Of a stretch of DNA of 51,410 nt, positions 16,919 to 26,330 are shown one piece after another. Numbering within the stretch: position 1 is the stretch's first letter; every line of letters begins with the position of its first letter. Below the pieces are notes generated by a model, which worked only from the letters and a program-made list of their open reading frames with translations, made no database searches and was not told the origin of the DNA. The position numbers were made by a program, and so were the translations under genes. The stretch is from contig CAMWLG010000017.1 of NCBI GenBank assembly GCA_947175035.1, forward strand, positions 1 through 51,410. Direction: 5' to 3'. Source of the stretch: an uncultured Lachnospiraceae bacterium (GTDB taxonomy: Bacteria; Bacillota; Clostridia; Lachnospirales; Lachnospiraceae).

Positions 16919-17881
16919 ATGAATGTGTCTAAACATAAGCTATTCATTTTATGTGTATTTGTATTGCTGGCAGTTCTTTGCGGCTGTAATATTGGAAAAG
17001 AATATCCATCATCTGAAGAAGTATCATCTGCGGTTGAGCCTGGAACAGCTGAGAATCTTGTAGTTGACGGGCATCAGAGCCCGGAGGCGGTCACATATGA
17101 TGCGGAGACTGTCGGTTCAGTCATTGCGTCAGGGGATATGATGCCCATTAAAGCAGATTGTGAATTAGACATCAATATGGATGGAGAAGCAGAACATATC
17201 TTCCTTGAAGCGGAAAAAAATGGGGACGGATATTGGTATTCCTGCACATTGCATATTAATGATCTGGAATATATGATAGACACCCGTATCATATTGGACG
17301 TAATGGAGGGGGAAGAACTGCCATTCTATATATTTACTCCGAATGGAAAGCAATTGGCGCTTGCTTTAGCTGCCCGCGATAATTCATATAATTCAGAAAA
17401 CTATGTTTTTCTGTATGATGGCGCGGAAATAAAAGAACTCAGCGTTTGGGGCGATATACAGCGTTATGATAAAGAAAAGGAATGTCTGTTTGTGAAAACG
17501 CTTGTAGCTCAGATTCAGTGGCATTCGACAGTTCGAGCCTGCAGGCTGGAGCTTAATGCGGAAGGGACTGAGGAATTTATCTTTCAGGATGGGTACAGCG
17601 ATTACTTTACTGTCGATCCGGCCACTGGGGAAAATAAGGTTTTTCTATTGAAAAAGGATCTGAAGGGATATATGGACTGTTCGCTGAATGCAGATACCAT
17701 AATAATGCAGGCGGGCACAGAGCTGATTGTTCTGGGCGGAGATGCAAATGAATGGGTTTTGGTTCAAATAGTGGATGACAGTTCTACATGCTGGCTTCCT
17801 ATAGGCAGCGGGTATATAGTAATTGAGGATTCGCAGATAGATGTTGGGGAATATTTTGAGAATATAGATATTGCAAGTTAG
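16919..17881 (+). CDS. Secreted lipoprotein of unknown function
   Basis: A 320-aa protein with a signal peptide: Lys residues, a hydrophobic core (LFILCVFVLLAVL) and a lipobox ending at Cys23 (LCGC), so it should be lipid-anchored outside the membrane. The mature part is acidic, starts with a Ser/Glu-rich linker and contains a segment DINMDGEAEHIFLEA similar to EF-hand/FG-GAP-like 'D-N-D-G' calcium loops, then beta-rich sequence with a possible SH3-like end (CWLPIGSGYIVIED). No enzyme motif was recognised. An alternative TTG start exists at 16895; ATG 16919 gives a more standard signal peptide. Confidence 0.75.
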   Translation: MNVSKHKLFILCVFVLLAVLCGCNIGKEYPSSEEVSSAVEPGTAENLVVDGHQSPEAVTYDAETVGSVIASGDMMPIKADCELDINMDGEAEHIFLEAEKNGDGYWYSCTLHINDLEYMIDTRIILDVMEGEELPFYIFTPNGKQLALALAARDNSYNSENYVFLYDGAEIKELSVWGDIQRYDKEKECLFVKTLVAQIQWHSTVRACRLELNAEGTEEFIFQDGYSDYFTVDPATGENKVFLLKKDLKGYMDCSLNADTIIMQAGTELIVLGGDANEWVLVQIVDDSSTCWLPIGSGYIVIEDSQIDVGEYFENIDIAS

Positions 17882-17960
17882 GAATACCGGGCAGGATGCG
17901 ATTTTTGATATACAGATGGCGCAATTTGAAGGCGGGCTGGAGGATGACAATTATACATGA
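17871..17960 (+). other. Possible short ORF coupled to recQ
   Basis: A frame open from TTG 17871 (internal ATG 17916) to TGA 17958-17960 overlaps the recQ start as ATGA. Its composition (QMAQFEGGLEDDNYT) looks protein-like. It may be a coupling leader or the relic tail of a lost upstream gene; it has no convincing start signal. Confidence 0.2.
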
Positions 17961-19876
17961 CCAAACAGGAAGTCTTAAAAACATATTTTGGCTATGATTC
18001 CTTTCGGGGCAGTCAGGAGTCCATCATAGACAGTATTATGGAGGGGCGGGACGTCCTTGCCATCATGCCAACGGGTGCGGGGAAGTCCCTCTGTTACCAA
18101 GTGCCCGCATTGATGATGCCGGGGATTACGATTGTGATATCCCCTTTGATCTCTCTCATGAAGGATCAGGTGCGGGCATTGAATGACGCAGGTATTCACG
18201 CTGCATATTTGAACAGCACCTTGACGGAGACCCAGATGGAGAAGGCCCTTTCCAATGCCCGCAGGGGGCAGTATAAAATTATCTATGTGGCTCCGGAACG
18301 GTTGGAGACTTACGGTTTTCAGGGATTTGCGAGAGCGGTGGAGATTTCCATGGTGGCGGTGGACGAGGCACATTGTATCTCCCAATGGGGGCAGGATTTC
18401 CGCCCCAGTTATCTAAATATTGTGAAAATGATTGAGTCCCTGCCAAAACGTCCGATTGTTTCAGCTTTTACGGCGACGGCGACGTTGGAGGTGCGGGATG
18501 ATATTCTTTGTGTGCTGAAATTGCAGGATCCGGCTGTGACCGTGACGGGATTCGACCGGGAAAATCTGTATTTTGAGGTGCGTGAGCAGAAAAACAGGCC
18601 CCAGGCAGTGCTCCGGTATGTGCGGGAGCATAGGGGCGAGAGTGGTATTATCTATTGTGCCACGAGGAAGAATGTGGAGGCGGTGTATGAGCTTCTGGAG
18701 GGGAATGGGGTTCCCGTGACAAAGTATCATGCGGGGCTTTCCAATGAGGAGCGCAAGCGTAATCAGGACGCTTTTATCTTTGATGAAAAACCCGTAGTGG
18801 TGGCAACCAATGCCTTTGGCATGGGGATAGACAAGTCCAATGTGCGATATGTGCTGCACTACAATATGCCTCAGAGCATTGAGAATTATTATCAGGAGGC
18901 AGGCCGTGCGGGACGCGACGGGGAGCGGGCGGATTGTGTGTTGTTGTACTCGGCTCAGGACGTGATGCTCAATCAATATTTGATTGACAATAAAGAAGTG
19001 CGGGCGGACATGACCCCGGAGGAGAACGAGGCGGTGCAGCAGCGGGATAGGAAGCGTTTGCAGGCGATGGCAAGATACTGCACCACCAAGGATTGTCTGC
19101 GGGCATATGTACTTCAGTATTTTGGGGAACGGGCATGCGATTGCGGGAACTGTTCAAACTGTCTTGCGGAATATGAGGAGGTGGAGGTATCGGAGACCTG
19201 TCGGCATATTTTGCAGTGTGTAAGGGCGACCAGGGGGCGGTTTGGCATCAATGTGATCGTTGGTATCCTGCGTGGCGAGCGGAAAAACAAGCTTCTTTCT
19301 TATGGGTTTGACAAGCTGGTCTGCTTTGGGGCAGAACGGGACTGCAGCGAGACCTATTTAAAACAGGTGATTACGGAGATGGTTGCCAAAGATGCGCTTT
19401 ATGTCACCAACGACAAATATGCCGTGTTGAAGCTGGGGGCATCTGCACAGGAGATGATGGGGCAGGAGCGGCCGATCATGATGCGGGTTGCCGCGGGCAG
19501 GCAGGTTCTGTCAGGCGGCGGGGTGGACAGCGGTGCAGAGCGGGACGGCGTCGGTGGAAACGGCAGATCCGGAAAGAGAAGAAAGTCTTCAAGAATCTCG
19601 GACACGCTCACGTCAAGGGGACTGGAACTTTTTGACAGGCTGCGGGAGACCAGAGTTGTCTTGGCGCACAGGGAAGGGATGCCGCCTTATATCGTCGGCA
19701 CGGATAAAATGCTCATGGATATGTGCGTGAAGCTGCCGCTTAGCCTTCAGGAAATGCTGCAGGTGAATGGCATGGGAGAATATAAGGTTGAAAAATACGG
19801 GGAGGATTTTCTGGAGACCATCAGAGAGTTTACGCAGGGCAGAAGAGAGATATTGTATTATCAGGAGAGGGGCTAG
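17957..19876 (+). CDS. recQ: ATP-dependent DNA helicase RecQ
   Basis: A 639-aa 3'-5' DNA helicase for recombination and repair. Helicase domain 1 has Walker A PTGAGKS (38-44), DEAH (136-139) followed by the RecQ aromatic-rich loop CISQWGQDFRP; domain 2 has GRAGRDG. A zinc-binding RQC region has the four Cys pattern CTTKDC...CDCGNCSNC, and a C-terminal HRDC domain (about 550-630) is present. A low-complexity Gly/Ser/Arg linker joins RQC and HRDC. The ATG overlaps the TGA of a short upstream frame. Length and domain order match typical Firmicutes RecQ. Confidence 0.93.
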   Translation: MTKQEVLKTYFGYDSFRGSQESIIDSIMEGRDVLAIMPTGAGKSLCYQVPALMMPGITIVISPLISLMKDQVRALNDAGIHAAYLNSTLTETQMEKALSNARRGQYKIIYVAPERLETYGFQGFARAVEISMVAVDEAHCISQWGQDFRPSYLNIVKMIESLPKRPIVSAFTATATLEVRDDILCVLKLQDPAVTVTGFDRENLYFEVREQKNRPQAVLRYVREHRGESGIIYCATRKNVEAVYELLEGNGVPVTKYHAGLSNEERKRNQDAFIFDEKPVVVATNAFGMGIDKSNVRYVLHYNMPQSIENYYQEAGRAGRDGERADCVLLYSAQDVMLNQYLIDNKEVRADMTPEENEAVQQRDRKRLQAMARYCTTKDCLRAYVLQYFGERACDCGNCSNCLAEYEEVEVSETCRHILQCVRATRGRFGINVIVGILRGERKNKLLSYGFDKLVCFGAERDCSETYLKQVITEMVAKDALYVTNDKYAVLKLGASAQEMMGQERPIMMRVAAGRQVLSGGGVDSGAERDGVGGNGRSGKRRKSSRISDTLTSRGLELFDRLRETRVVLAHREGMPPYIVGTDKMLMDMCVKLPLSLQEMLQVNGMGEYKVEKYGEDFLETIREFTQGRREILYYQERG

Positions 19877-19904
19877 GCTCGATTACATTTTGAAGCTCTG
19901 CCGT

Positions 19905-20831
19905 TCAGTGGGAGAAAATAGATTGGATGATTTCCTGATAATCTGTCAGACGGGTGGTTTTTCGTATTTTTTTCAACTGTTTGTCAGACAGATTCAAATG
20001 GGTGCCCATATAGCCCCACAGCTCTTTCATGCGAAACAGCACAGGCTGGTCGCCGGACATCAATTCCCGATATCCCATAACAATCTCGTCATGAAAGGCG
20101 AGAAAGGTGTTGAGATCCCATGTGCCATTCGTAGTACTTTTCTTTAAGAGCGCGGGTAATTGCGGGTTGGCGAGAGCGCCCCGCCCCAGCATGAAGGTGT
20201 CCGTAGGGGCAAGTTGTTCGGCAAGCGCTTTGTAAGCATCCACAGAGAATATATCACCATTATAGCACAGCGGAATGGACAAGGCATCCTGAGCCTGTCT
20301 GAAAGCCTCTGTATGAGGGGTACCATGGTAGAATTCCTGTTGCAGTCTCGGGTGGATGATCAGCTCTTTGATGGGATACTTGGCATAGACGGAGAGAAGC
20401 GTGTCCCACTCGTCGATTGCGTCAATGCCGATTCTGGTCTTTATGGAGATGGCCAGAGGACACTTTGTAAATATTTCCTCGAGAAAAGCGTCCAAGGCTT
20501 CCGGCACACTCAAGAAACCGGCGCCGCGCCTTTTGGCGACAACGGTTCCGGAGGGGCAGCCCAGATTCAAATTGACCTCCTGATATCCGTAATCCGCAAG
20601 CTGAGCGGTAATGGAAAGGAAGGTGTCTGCCTGGTTGGTCAATATCTGGGGCGTTACGGCAAGCCCTTGATTGTGCTCTGGGTGCACATCGTTGACTTCC
20701 TTGTAGTTGAGCTTTTTGCTGGATAAAAAGGGGGTGAAGTATTTGTCGATTCCCCCGTAGTAATGTTGGAATGCGTTTCGATATACAAATGTGGTGATTC
20801 CCTCCATGGGGGCCAGGTATATTTTCATCAT
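19905..20831 (-). CDS. tRNA-dihydrouridine synthase family protein
   Basis: A 308-aa FMN-dependent TIM-barrel enzyme that reduces uridines in the tRNA D-arm. Diagnostic parts are the first strand KIYLAPMEGIT, the active-site Cys in LNLGCPSGTVVAKRRGAGF, SIKTRIGI, ELIIHPRLQQEFY (RNA/FMN contact) and MLGRGALANPQL. The start at Met 20831 has GGAAAG six bases upstream; the longer ORF adds ten unlikely residues. It is convergent with recQ (28-bp gap). Which of the Dus subtypes it is cannot be decided by eye. Confidence 0.88.
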   Translation of the reverse strand: MMKIYLAPMEGITTFVYRNAFQHYYGGIDKYFTPFLSSKKLNYKEVNDVHPEHNQGLAVTPQILTNQADTFLSITAQLADYGYQEVNLNLGCPSGTVVAKRRGAGFLSVPEALDAFLEEIFTKCPLAISIKTRIGIDAIDEWDTLLSVYAKYPIKELIIHPRLQQEFYHGTPHTEAFRQAQDALSIPLCYNGDIFSVDAYKALAEQLAPTDTFMLGRGALANPQLPALLKKSTTNGTWDLNTFLAFHDEIVMGYRELMSGDQPVLFRMKELWGYMGTHLNLSDKQLKKIRKTTRLTDYQEIIQSIFSH

Positions 20832-20918
20832 GGATATCTTTCCAGTCTGCTGTAGATTCAATTCATTTCTTGCATGATTTTATCATTTTCCAAATATAAT
20901 AGTCAATTTATTTTTTTC

Positions 20919-20947
20919 TTGACTTTTCCCATAGAATCGCATATGAT
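20919..20947 (+). promoter_or_regulatory. Promoter of the T-box/aspS operon
   Basis: TTGACT (20919-20924), a 17-bp spacer and TATGAT (20942-20947), directly upstream of the T-box leader. Confidence 0.65.
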
Positions 20948-20954
20948 TAGTAGC

Positions 20955-21256
20955 ATAAATGCGATGAAGGAGACTCTTGCCAGGGAACATGACAGGAATA
21001 CGGCGTCACCGACTGAGAGCGCTGTTTGTGGGAAGCGGCAAAGGGAACACTCTGGAGCAGGCTGCTTGAAGGCATTGGCAGGTTGTGAATGGCACTGTGT
21101 TCAGAACCGGCGGCGACAATGAGATAGGGTGGCACGTCCCATGCGTTAAGTGGAAAAGGTGGATGAACAAAGGGGTTCATCAATGCGGGTGGTACCGCGG
21201 GTATTAGAGATTATCCGTCCCGGGATGCAGATAATTGCGTTCCGGGATTTTTATGC
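20955..21256 (+). promoter_or_regulatory. T-box riboswitch controlling aspS-gatCAB
   Basis: A tRNA-sensing leader of about 300 nt. The T-box sequence GGGTGGTACCGCG (21187-21199) is a perfect match to the conserved core whose bulge pairs with uncharged tRNA NCCA, and it is followed by a factor-independent terminator. The 5' part starts with the Stem-I-like GATGAAGGAGAC, and a candidate specifier codon GAC (Asp) at 21011-21013 is followed by TGAGAG. Uncharged tRNA-Asp (or tRNA-Asn, if the specifier were AAC) would stabilise the antiterminator and turn on the operon. The element is certain; the exact specifier is not. Confidence 0.92.
21218..21255 (+). terminator. T-box terminator hairpin
   Basis: A 12-bp stem beginning TCCCGGGATGCA and closing TGCGTTCCGGGA (two G-U pairs), then TTTTTA. 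It is mutually exclusive with the antiterminator formed by the T-box core. Confidence 0.8.
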
Positions 21257-21335
21257 GCAGGGGTGCGTAATGTATATTGCTGCTTTGCAGCACGCACCCC
21301 GCGCGGCGAGTAGGGAAGGAAACCTTCGCTACTCG
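21255..21335 (+). repeat. Two tandem hairpins between T-box terminator and aspS
   Basis: Hairpin A pairs 21255-21268 with 21292-21304 (about 13 bp, one bulged base). Hairpin B pairs 21307-21313 with 21329-21335 and, inside, 21315-21319 with 21323-21327. Both lie after the T-box terminator and before the aspS Shine-Dalgarno, so only readthrough RNA contains them. Confidence 0.6.
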
Positions 21336-21357
21336 ATTATGTTTAGGAGGAAAAAAC

Positions 21358-23094
21358 ATGTATAGAGATTTGACAGTGAAAGAAATTGGCGAGCAGCATA
21401 TCGGGCAGACTTTGCAGATGGCAGGCTGGGTGGAAAACATTCGGGATCACGGCGGTGTGTCCTTTATTGACCTGCGGGATATGTATGGCGTGCTGCAGGT
21501 GGTCATCCGCAATACAGAGCTTTTAAAGGGGTTGTCCAGAGAGATGTGTATCTCTGTCCGGGGACCTGTGGAGAAGCGTGACGAGGAGACCTACAATCCC
21601 AAGATTCCCACGGGAACCATTGAATTGGAGGCACAGTCTATCGAGGTGTTGGGCAGGGTGTATCGGCAGCTTCCCTTTGAGATCATGACCTCCAAGGAGA
21701 CCCGTGAGGAGGTGCGGTTGATTTACCGCTATCTTGATCTGCGCAATGCCAAGGTAAAGGACAATATCATCTTCCGCTCTCAGGTGATCGCTTTTCTTCG
21801 TCAAAAAATGACGGAGATGGGATTTTTGGAGATTCAGACGCCGATTCTCTGCGCTTCTTCCCCGGAAGGAGCGAGGGATTATATCGTGCCCTCCAGAAAA
21901 TACAAGGGCAAGTTCTATGCGCTGCCCCAGGCACCCCAGCAGTACAAGCAGCTTTTGATGGTGAGCGGTTTTGATAAGTATTTTCAGATCGCACCCTGTT
22001 TTCGTGATGAGGACGCGCGGGCGGACCGGTCGCCCGGCGAGTTCTATCAGCTTGACTTTGAGATGAGCTTTGCCACTCAGGAAGATGTGTTCAAAGTGGG
22101 TGAGGAGGTGTTGTCTGCCACCTTCGAGAAGTTTGCACCGGAAGGATATGAGGTGACGCAGGCGCCCTATCCGATTATCAGCTACAAGCAGGCGATGCTG
22201 GAGTTTGGCACGGACAAGCCGGATTTGAGAAATCCTTTGCGCATCTTGGATGTGACAGAATTTTTCCAGAAATGTACCTTTAAGCCCTTTATCGGGCGAA
22301 CGGTGCGTGCCATCAAGGTACATGCGGATATGTCCAAAGGATTCCATGAGAAGCTGTTAAAATTTGCCACGGATATGGGCATGGGTGGACTGGGCTATCT
22401 GGAGATTGCGGAGGATTTGAGCTATAAGGGGCCTATTGACAAGTTCATCCCCGAAGAGTTGAAGCCTGTGCTCAGGGAGCAGGCAGGGTTGTCTGTGGGG
22501 GACACGATTTTCTTTATCGCGGATAAGGAGGAGCGGGCCAATTACTATGCGGGGCAGCTTCGGAACGAGCTGGGCAATAAGCTGGGGCTCACGGAGAAGC
22601 AGGCATACCGTTTCTGTTATGTGAATGATTTCCCCATGTTCGAGCGGGACGCGGACACAAAGCAGATTGGCTTTACCCACAATCCTTTCTCCATGCCCCA
22701 AGGTGGGTTGGAGGCGTTGGAGACCAAGGATCCGCTGGAGGTTCTTGCATATCAGTATGACATTGTCTGCAACGGCGTGGAGCTCTCCTCGGGCGCGGTG
22801 CGTAATCACGACATGCGGATCATGGAGAAGGCTTTTGAGATTGCCGGCTATGACAAGGAGACTTTGAAAAATAAATTTGGCGCTTTGTATCAGGCGTTTC
22901 AGTTTGGGGCGCCCCCTCATGCGGGCATGGCTCCCGGTGTGGATCGGATGTTGATGCTCTTGAAAAATGAGGACAATATCCGGGAGGTGATTGCGTTCCC
23001 CATGAGCGGTTCCGCACAGGATCTAATGTGTGGCGCGCCGAACGACGTGACGGAGACGCAGCTTCGGGAAGTGCATATCAAGGTGAGGGATTAA
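21358..23094 (+). CDS. aspS: Aspartyl-tRNA synthetase
   Basis: A 578-aa class IIb synthetase. It has an N-terminal OB-fold anticodon domain ([11 protein letters not shown]...FIDLRD), the catalytic core with motif 2 [20 protein letters not shown], a bacterial GAD insertion domain in the middle, and motif 3 with [12 protein letters not shown]. His31 in RDHGG is a residue reported for non-discriminating bacterial AspRS that also charge tRNA-Asn, which fits the adjacent gatCAB genes; this is inference. The ATG at 21358 follows AGGAGG by seven bases; the frame extends upstream into the leader but has no better start. Confidence 0.95.
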   Translation: MYRDLTVKEIGEQHIGQTLQMAGWVENIRDHGGVSFIDLRDMYGVLQVVIRNTELLKGLSREMCISVRGPVEKRDEETYNPKIPTGTIELEAQSIEVLGRVYRQLPFEIMTSKETREEVRLIYRYLDLRNAKVKDNIIFRSQVIAFLRQKMTEMGFLEIQTPILCASSPEGARDYIVPSRKYKGKFYALPQAPQQYKQLLMVSGFDKYFQIAPCFRDEDARADRSPGEFYQLDFEMSFATQEDVFKVGEEVLSATFEKFAPEGYEVTQAPYPIISYKQAMLEFGTDKPDLRNPLRILDVTEFFQKCTFKPFIGRTVRAIKVHADMSKGFHEKLLKFATDMGMGGLGYLEIAEDLSYKGPIDKFIPEELKPVLREQAGLSVGDTIFFIADKEERANYYAGQLRNELGNKLGLTEKQAYRFCYVNDFPMFERDADTKQIGFTHNPFSMPQGGLEALETKDPLEVLAYQYDIVCNGVELSSGAVRNHDMRIMEKAFEIAGYDKETLKNKFGALYQAFQFGAPPHAGMAPGVDRMLMLLKNEDNIREVIAFPMSGSAQDLMCGAPNDVTETQLREVHIKVRD

Positions 23095-23122
23095 GGACAA
23101 GATACAGATAGGAGGCGGCAGG

Positions 23123-23419
23123 ATGGCAAACGTGATTGATGACGCAACAATTGAATATGTGGGTATCTTGGCGAAGCTGGAACTCTCCGAGGAGGAGAAG
23201 GAGCAGGCAAAAAAGGATATGGCCCGCATGTTAGATTATATTGACAAGCTGGGGGAGTTGGACACGGAGGGCGTGGAGCCCATGTCTCATGTGTTTCCCG
23301 TGCGGAATGTGTTTCGTGAAGATGTGGTCACCAATGGCGACGACCGAGAGAACATTTTGCGCAACGCTCCCGCCGAGAAGGATGGCATGTTTGTCGTGCC
23401 CCAGACCTTTGAGGGATAA
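23123..23419 (+). CDS. gatC: Asp-tRNA(Asn)/Glu-tRNA(Gln) amidotransferase subunit C
   Basis: A 98-aa small subunit that wraps around and stabilises GatA. The typical layout is seen: an N-terminal helix ([20 protein letters not shown]), a Lys/Met-rich second helix with [19 protein letters not shown], and the conserved extended tail with NVFREDVV and the final [17 protein letters not shown] precedes the ATG. It lies 28 bp after aspS. Confidence 0.95.
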   Translation: MANVIDDATIEYVGILAKLELSEEEKEQAKKDMARMLDYIDKLGELDTEGVEPMSHVFPVRNVFREDVVTNGDDRENILRNAPAEKDGMFVVPQTFEG

Positions 23420-23461
23420 TGAGGGTATTCTTCATCATAAATAACAAGGAAAGAGGCAATC

Positions 23462-24898
23462 ATGAACATATTAGATTACACAGCGACAGAGCTGTCCGAG
23501 AAAATCAAACAGGGAGAGATCAAGGTCACGGAGGCGGTGGAGGCGGTTTTTGAGCGGATTGGCATCAAAGAGGAGGAGCTTCACTGCTATATCACCTTAG
23601 AAAAGGATAAGGCTCTTGCCCGTGCCGAACAGGTGCAGCGTAAAATTGATTCAGGAGAGCTTACGGGGCCCTTGGCGGGCGTTCCCTTCGCTATCAAGGA
23701 CAATCTCTGCACGGAGGGCACACTCACTACCTGCGCCTCCAAGATTTTGGAGAATTTCGTTCCGACCTACAGTGCGGAGGCGGTGCGTCTCTTAGAGCAG
23801 GCGGGGGTGGTGATACTTGGCAAGACCAATATGGACGAGTTTGCCATGGGGAGCACCACGGAAACCTCCTATTATGGAGTCACAAAGAATCCTCACAACA
23901 CGGCCCATGTGCCTGGCGGATCGTCAGGCGGTTCGGCGGCAGCGGTGGCGGCAGGGGAGTGTTTCGCGGCGCTTGGTTCTGACACGGGTGGTTCCATTCG
24001 CCAGCCTGCTTCCTATTGCGGCGTGGTAGGCATGAAGCCCACCTATGGCACCGTGTCCCGCTATGGTTTGATTGCCTATGGGTCTTCGCTGGATCAGATT
24101 GGACCGTTGACCAAGGATGTGCGGGACTGTGCAACGATTCTGGAAACCATTGCCTCCCATGACAGCAAAGATTCCACCTCCATGGAGCGGGAGGGGACGG
24201 ATTTTACTTCTGCGTTGGTGGAGGATGTGAAGGGAATGAGAATCGGTATTCCCCGGGATTACTTCGGGGAGGGTATTGACGGCGAGGTGAAGGATAAAGT
24301 GCTGAACGCGGCAAAGCGGTTGGAGGCAATGGGTGCCGTGGTGGAGGAATTCGACTTAAGTCTTGTGGAGTATGCGATTCCCACCTACTATACCATTGCA
24401 GCGGCGGAGGCGAGTTCGAATCTGGAACGCTTTGACGGCATCAAATACGGATACCGCGTGCCGGGGGTGGAGGATCTGCATCCCATGTACAAGAGAACCC
24501 GCTCGGAGGGCTTCGGCCCCGAAGTAAAGCGCCGTATTATGCTGGGGTCTTTTGTATTGAGTTCCGGTTACTATGACGCCTATTATCTGAAGGCTTTGAA
24601 GGTGAAAGCTTTGATAAAAAAGGCATTTGACGAGGCGTTTGCCCGTTATGACTGTATTCTGGGCCCGGTGGCGCCCACTACGGCGCCGGAGCTTGGCAAG
24701 AGTCTGGCGGATCCCATCAAGATGTACTTGGGGGATATCTACACGATTGCCGTGAATCTGGCAGGACTTCCCGGTATCAGCATTCCTTGCGGGACGGATT
24801 CCAAGGGGCTGCCCATCGGCCTGCAGCTGATCGGGGATTGTTTTCAGGAGAAAAAGCTGATCCAGGCGGCGTATACCTACGAACAGGGGGGGATGTGA
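23462..24898 (+). CDS. gatA: Asp-tRNA(Asn)/Glu-tRNA(Gln) amidotransferase subunit A
   Basis: A 478-aa amidase-signature enzyme that frees ammonia from glutamine for transamidation. The catalytic triad is visible as Lys79 (PFAIKDN), cis-Ser154 in PGGSSGGSAAAV and nucleophile Ser178 in GSDTGGSIRQPA. Full length. It ends one base before gatB, indicating tight coupling, and the operon order C-A-B is the usual one in Firmicutes. Confidence 0.96.
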   Translation: MNILDYTATELSEKIKQGEIKVTEAVEAVFERIGIKEEELHCYITLEKDKALARAEQVQRKIDSGELTGPLAGVPFAIKDNLCTEGTLTTCASKILENFVPTYSAEAVRLLEQAGVVILGKTNMDEFAMGSTTETSYYGVTKNPHNTAHVPGGSSGGSAAAVAAGECFAALGSDTGGSIRQPASYCGVVGMKPTYGTVSRYGLIAYGSSLDQIGPLTKDVRDCATILETIASHDSKDSTSMEREGTDFTSALVEDVKGMRIGIPRDYFGEGIDGEVKDKVLNAAKRLEAMGAVVEEFDLSLVEYAIPTYYTIAAAEASSNLERFDGIKYGYRVPGVEDLHPMYKRTRSEGFGPEVKRRIMLGSFVLSSGYYDAYYLKALKVKALIKKAFDEAFARYDCILGPVAPTTAPELGKSLADPIKMYLGDIYTIAVNLAGLPGISIPCGTDSKGLPIGLQLIGDCFQEKKLIQAAYTYEQGGM

Positions 24899-24899
24899 A

Positions 24900-26330
24900 A
24901 TGGCGAAAGAATATGAGACAGTCATCGGCCTTGAGGTGCATGTGGAGCTGGCCACCAAGACAAAAATATTCTGTGGCTGTTCCACGGCTTTTGGCGGCGC
25001 GCCCAACACCCATACCTGTCCCGTCTGCACGGGGATGCCCGGAACGCTTCCGGTATTAAATAAACAGGTGGTGGAGTATGCGATCGGTGTGGGGCTTGCC
25101 ACGAATTGCACCATCACACAATATTGCAAATTTGACAGAAAGAATTATTTTTATCCGGACAACCCACAGAATTATCAGATTTCCCAGTTGTATCTGCCCA
25201 TCTGCAGGAACGGTTATGTGGAGATTGAGGTGCCGGAGGGGAGCAAGAAAATCGGTATCCATGAAATCCACATGGAGGAGGATGCGGGAAAGCTGATCCA
25301 TGACGACTGGGAAGGGTGTTCCCTGGTGGACTATAACCGTTCCGGTGTGCCTTTGATTGAGATTGTGTCCGAGCCGGATATGCGAAGTGCCGAGGAGGTG
25401 ATCGCCTATCTGGAGAAGCTTCGTATGATTATCCAGTATCTTGGCGCGTCCGACTGTAAGCTGCAGGAGGGTTCCATGAGGGCTGACGTGAATCTGTCCG
25501 TGCGGGAGGTGGGGGCTAAGGAATTTGGCACCCGCACCGAGATGAAGAATCTGAATTCCTTCCGCTCGATTGCCCGCGCTATCGAGGGGGAGAGAGCCCG
25601 CCAGATTGACCTGATAGAGTCAGGGGAGGCGGTCATTCAGGAGACCCGCCGCTGGGACGACGGGAAAGAAGCCTCTTATGCCATGCGTTCCAAGGAGGAC
25701 GCTCAGGATTACCGATATTTTCCGGACCCGGATCTTCCGCCCGTGAGTATCAGTGACGAATGGCTGGAACGGATTCGGGGCAGTCAGCCGGAGTTTCGGG
25801 AGGAGAAGCGCAAGCGTTACAAGGAGACCTTTGACATTCCGGATTATGATATTGACATCATTACGGATTCCAAGCATATGGCGGATATCTTTGAGGCGAC
25901 TGTGGCTTTGGGGGCGCAGCCCAAGAAGGTGTCCAACTGGCTGATGGTGGAGACTTTGCGTATCTTGAAGGAACGGGAGCTTGATCCGGAGGATATTCAG
26001 TTCTCACCAAAACATCTGGCGGCTTTGATTGATTTGACCGATAAAAAGGTGATCAATTCCACGGTGGCGAAGGAAGTGTTCGAGGTGATGTTTGCGGAGG
26101 ACATTGACCCCGAAAGTTATGTGGAGGAGAAGGGGTTAAAGACCGTAAATGACGAGGGGGCTCTCCGCAAGACCGTGGAACAGGTCATTGCAGACAACCC
26201 CCAGTCCGTAGAGGATTATCATAATGGTAAGGAGAAGGCCATCGGCTTCCTGGTCGGGCAGACGATGAAGGCCATGCAGGGCAAAGCGGATCCCGCCAGC
26301 GTCAACCGTCTGTTGAAAGAGTTGCTTTAG
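24900..26330 (+). CDS. gatB: Asp-tRNA(Asn)/Glu-tRNA(Gln) amidotransferase subunit B
   Basis: A 476-aa subunit that binds the mischarged tRNA and activates its side-chain carboxylate with ATP. It starts with YETVIGLEVHVEL, has the zinc-site cysteines C25, C27, C40 and C43 (CGCS...CPVC), the catalytic-domain stretch SLVDYNRSGVPLIEIVSEPD, and a C-terminal helical YqeY-like tail (VGQTMKAMQGKADP) that contacts the tRNA elbow. Its TAG overlaps the stop codon of the convergent minus-strand gene (TTAG, 26327-26330). Confidence 0.96.
   Translation: MAKEYETVIGLEVHVELATKTKIFCGCSTAFGGAPNTHTCPVCTGMPGTLPVLNKQVVEYAIGVGLATNCTITQYCKFDRKNYFYPDNPQNYQISQLYLPICRNGYVEIEVPEGSKKIGIHEIHMEEDAGKLIHDDWEGCSLVDYNRSGVPLIEIVSEPDMRSAEEVIAYLEKLRMIIQYLGASDCKLQEGSMRADVNLSVREVGAKEFGTRTEMKNLNSFRSIARAIEGERARQIDLIESGEAVIQETRRWDDGKEASYAMRSKEDAQDYRYFPDPDLPPVSISDEWLERIRGSQPEFREEKRKRYKETFDIPDYDIDIITDSKHMADIFEATVALGAQPKKVSNWLMVETLRILKERELDPEDIQFSPKHLAALIDLTDKKVINSTVAKEVFEVMFAEDIDPESYVEEKGLKTVNDEGALRKTVEQVIADNPQSVEDYHNGKEKAIGFLVGQTMKAMQGKADPASVNRLLKELL

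Noticed and set aside
21523..22920. Minus-strand frames of 274 and 187 aa opposite aspS
   Set aside because: AspRS is complete and unambiguous on the other strand; the antisense frames have low-complexity His/Leu/Arg composition.
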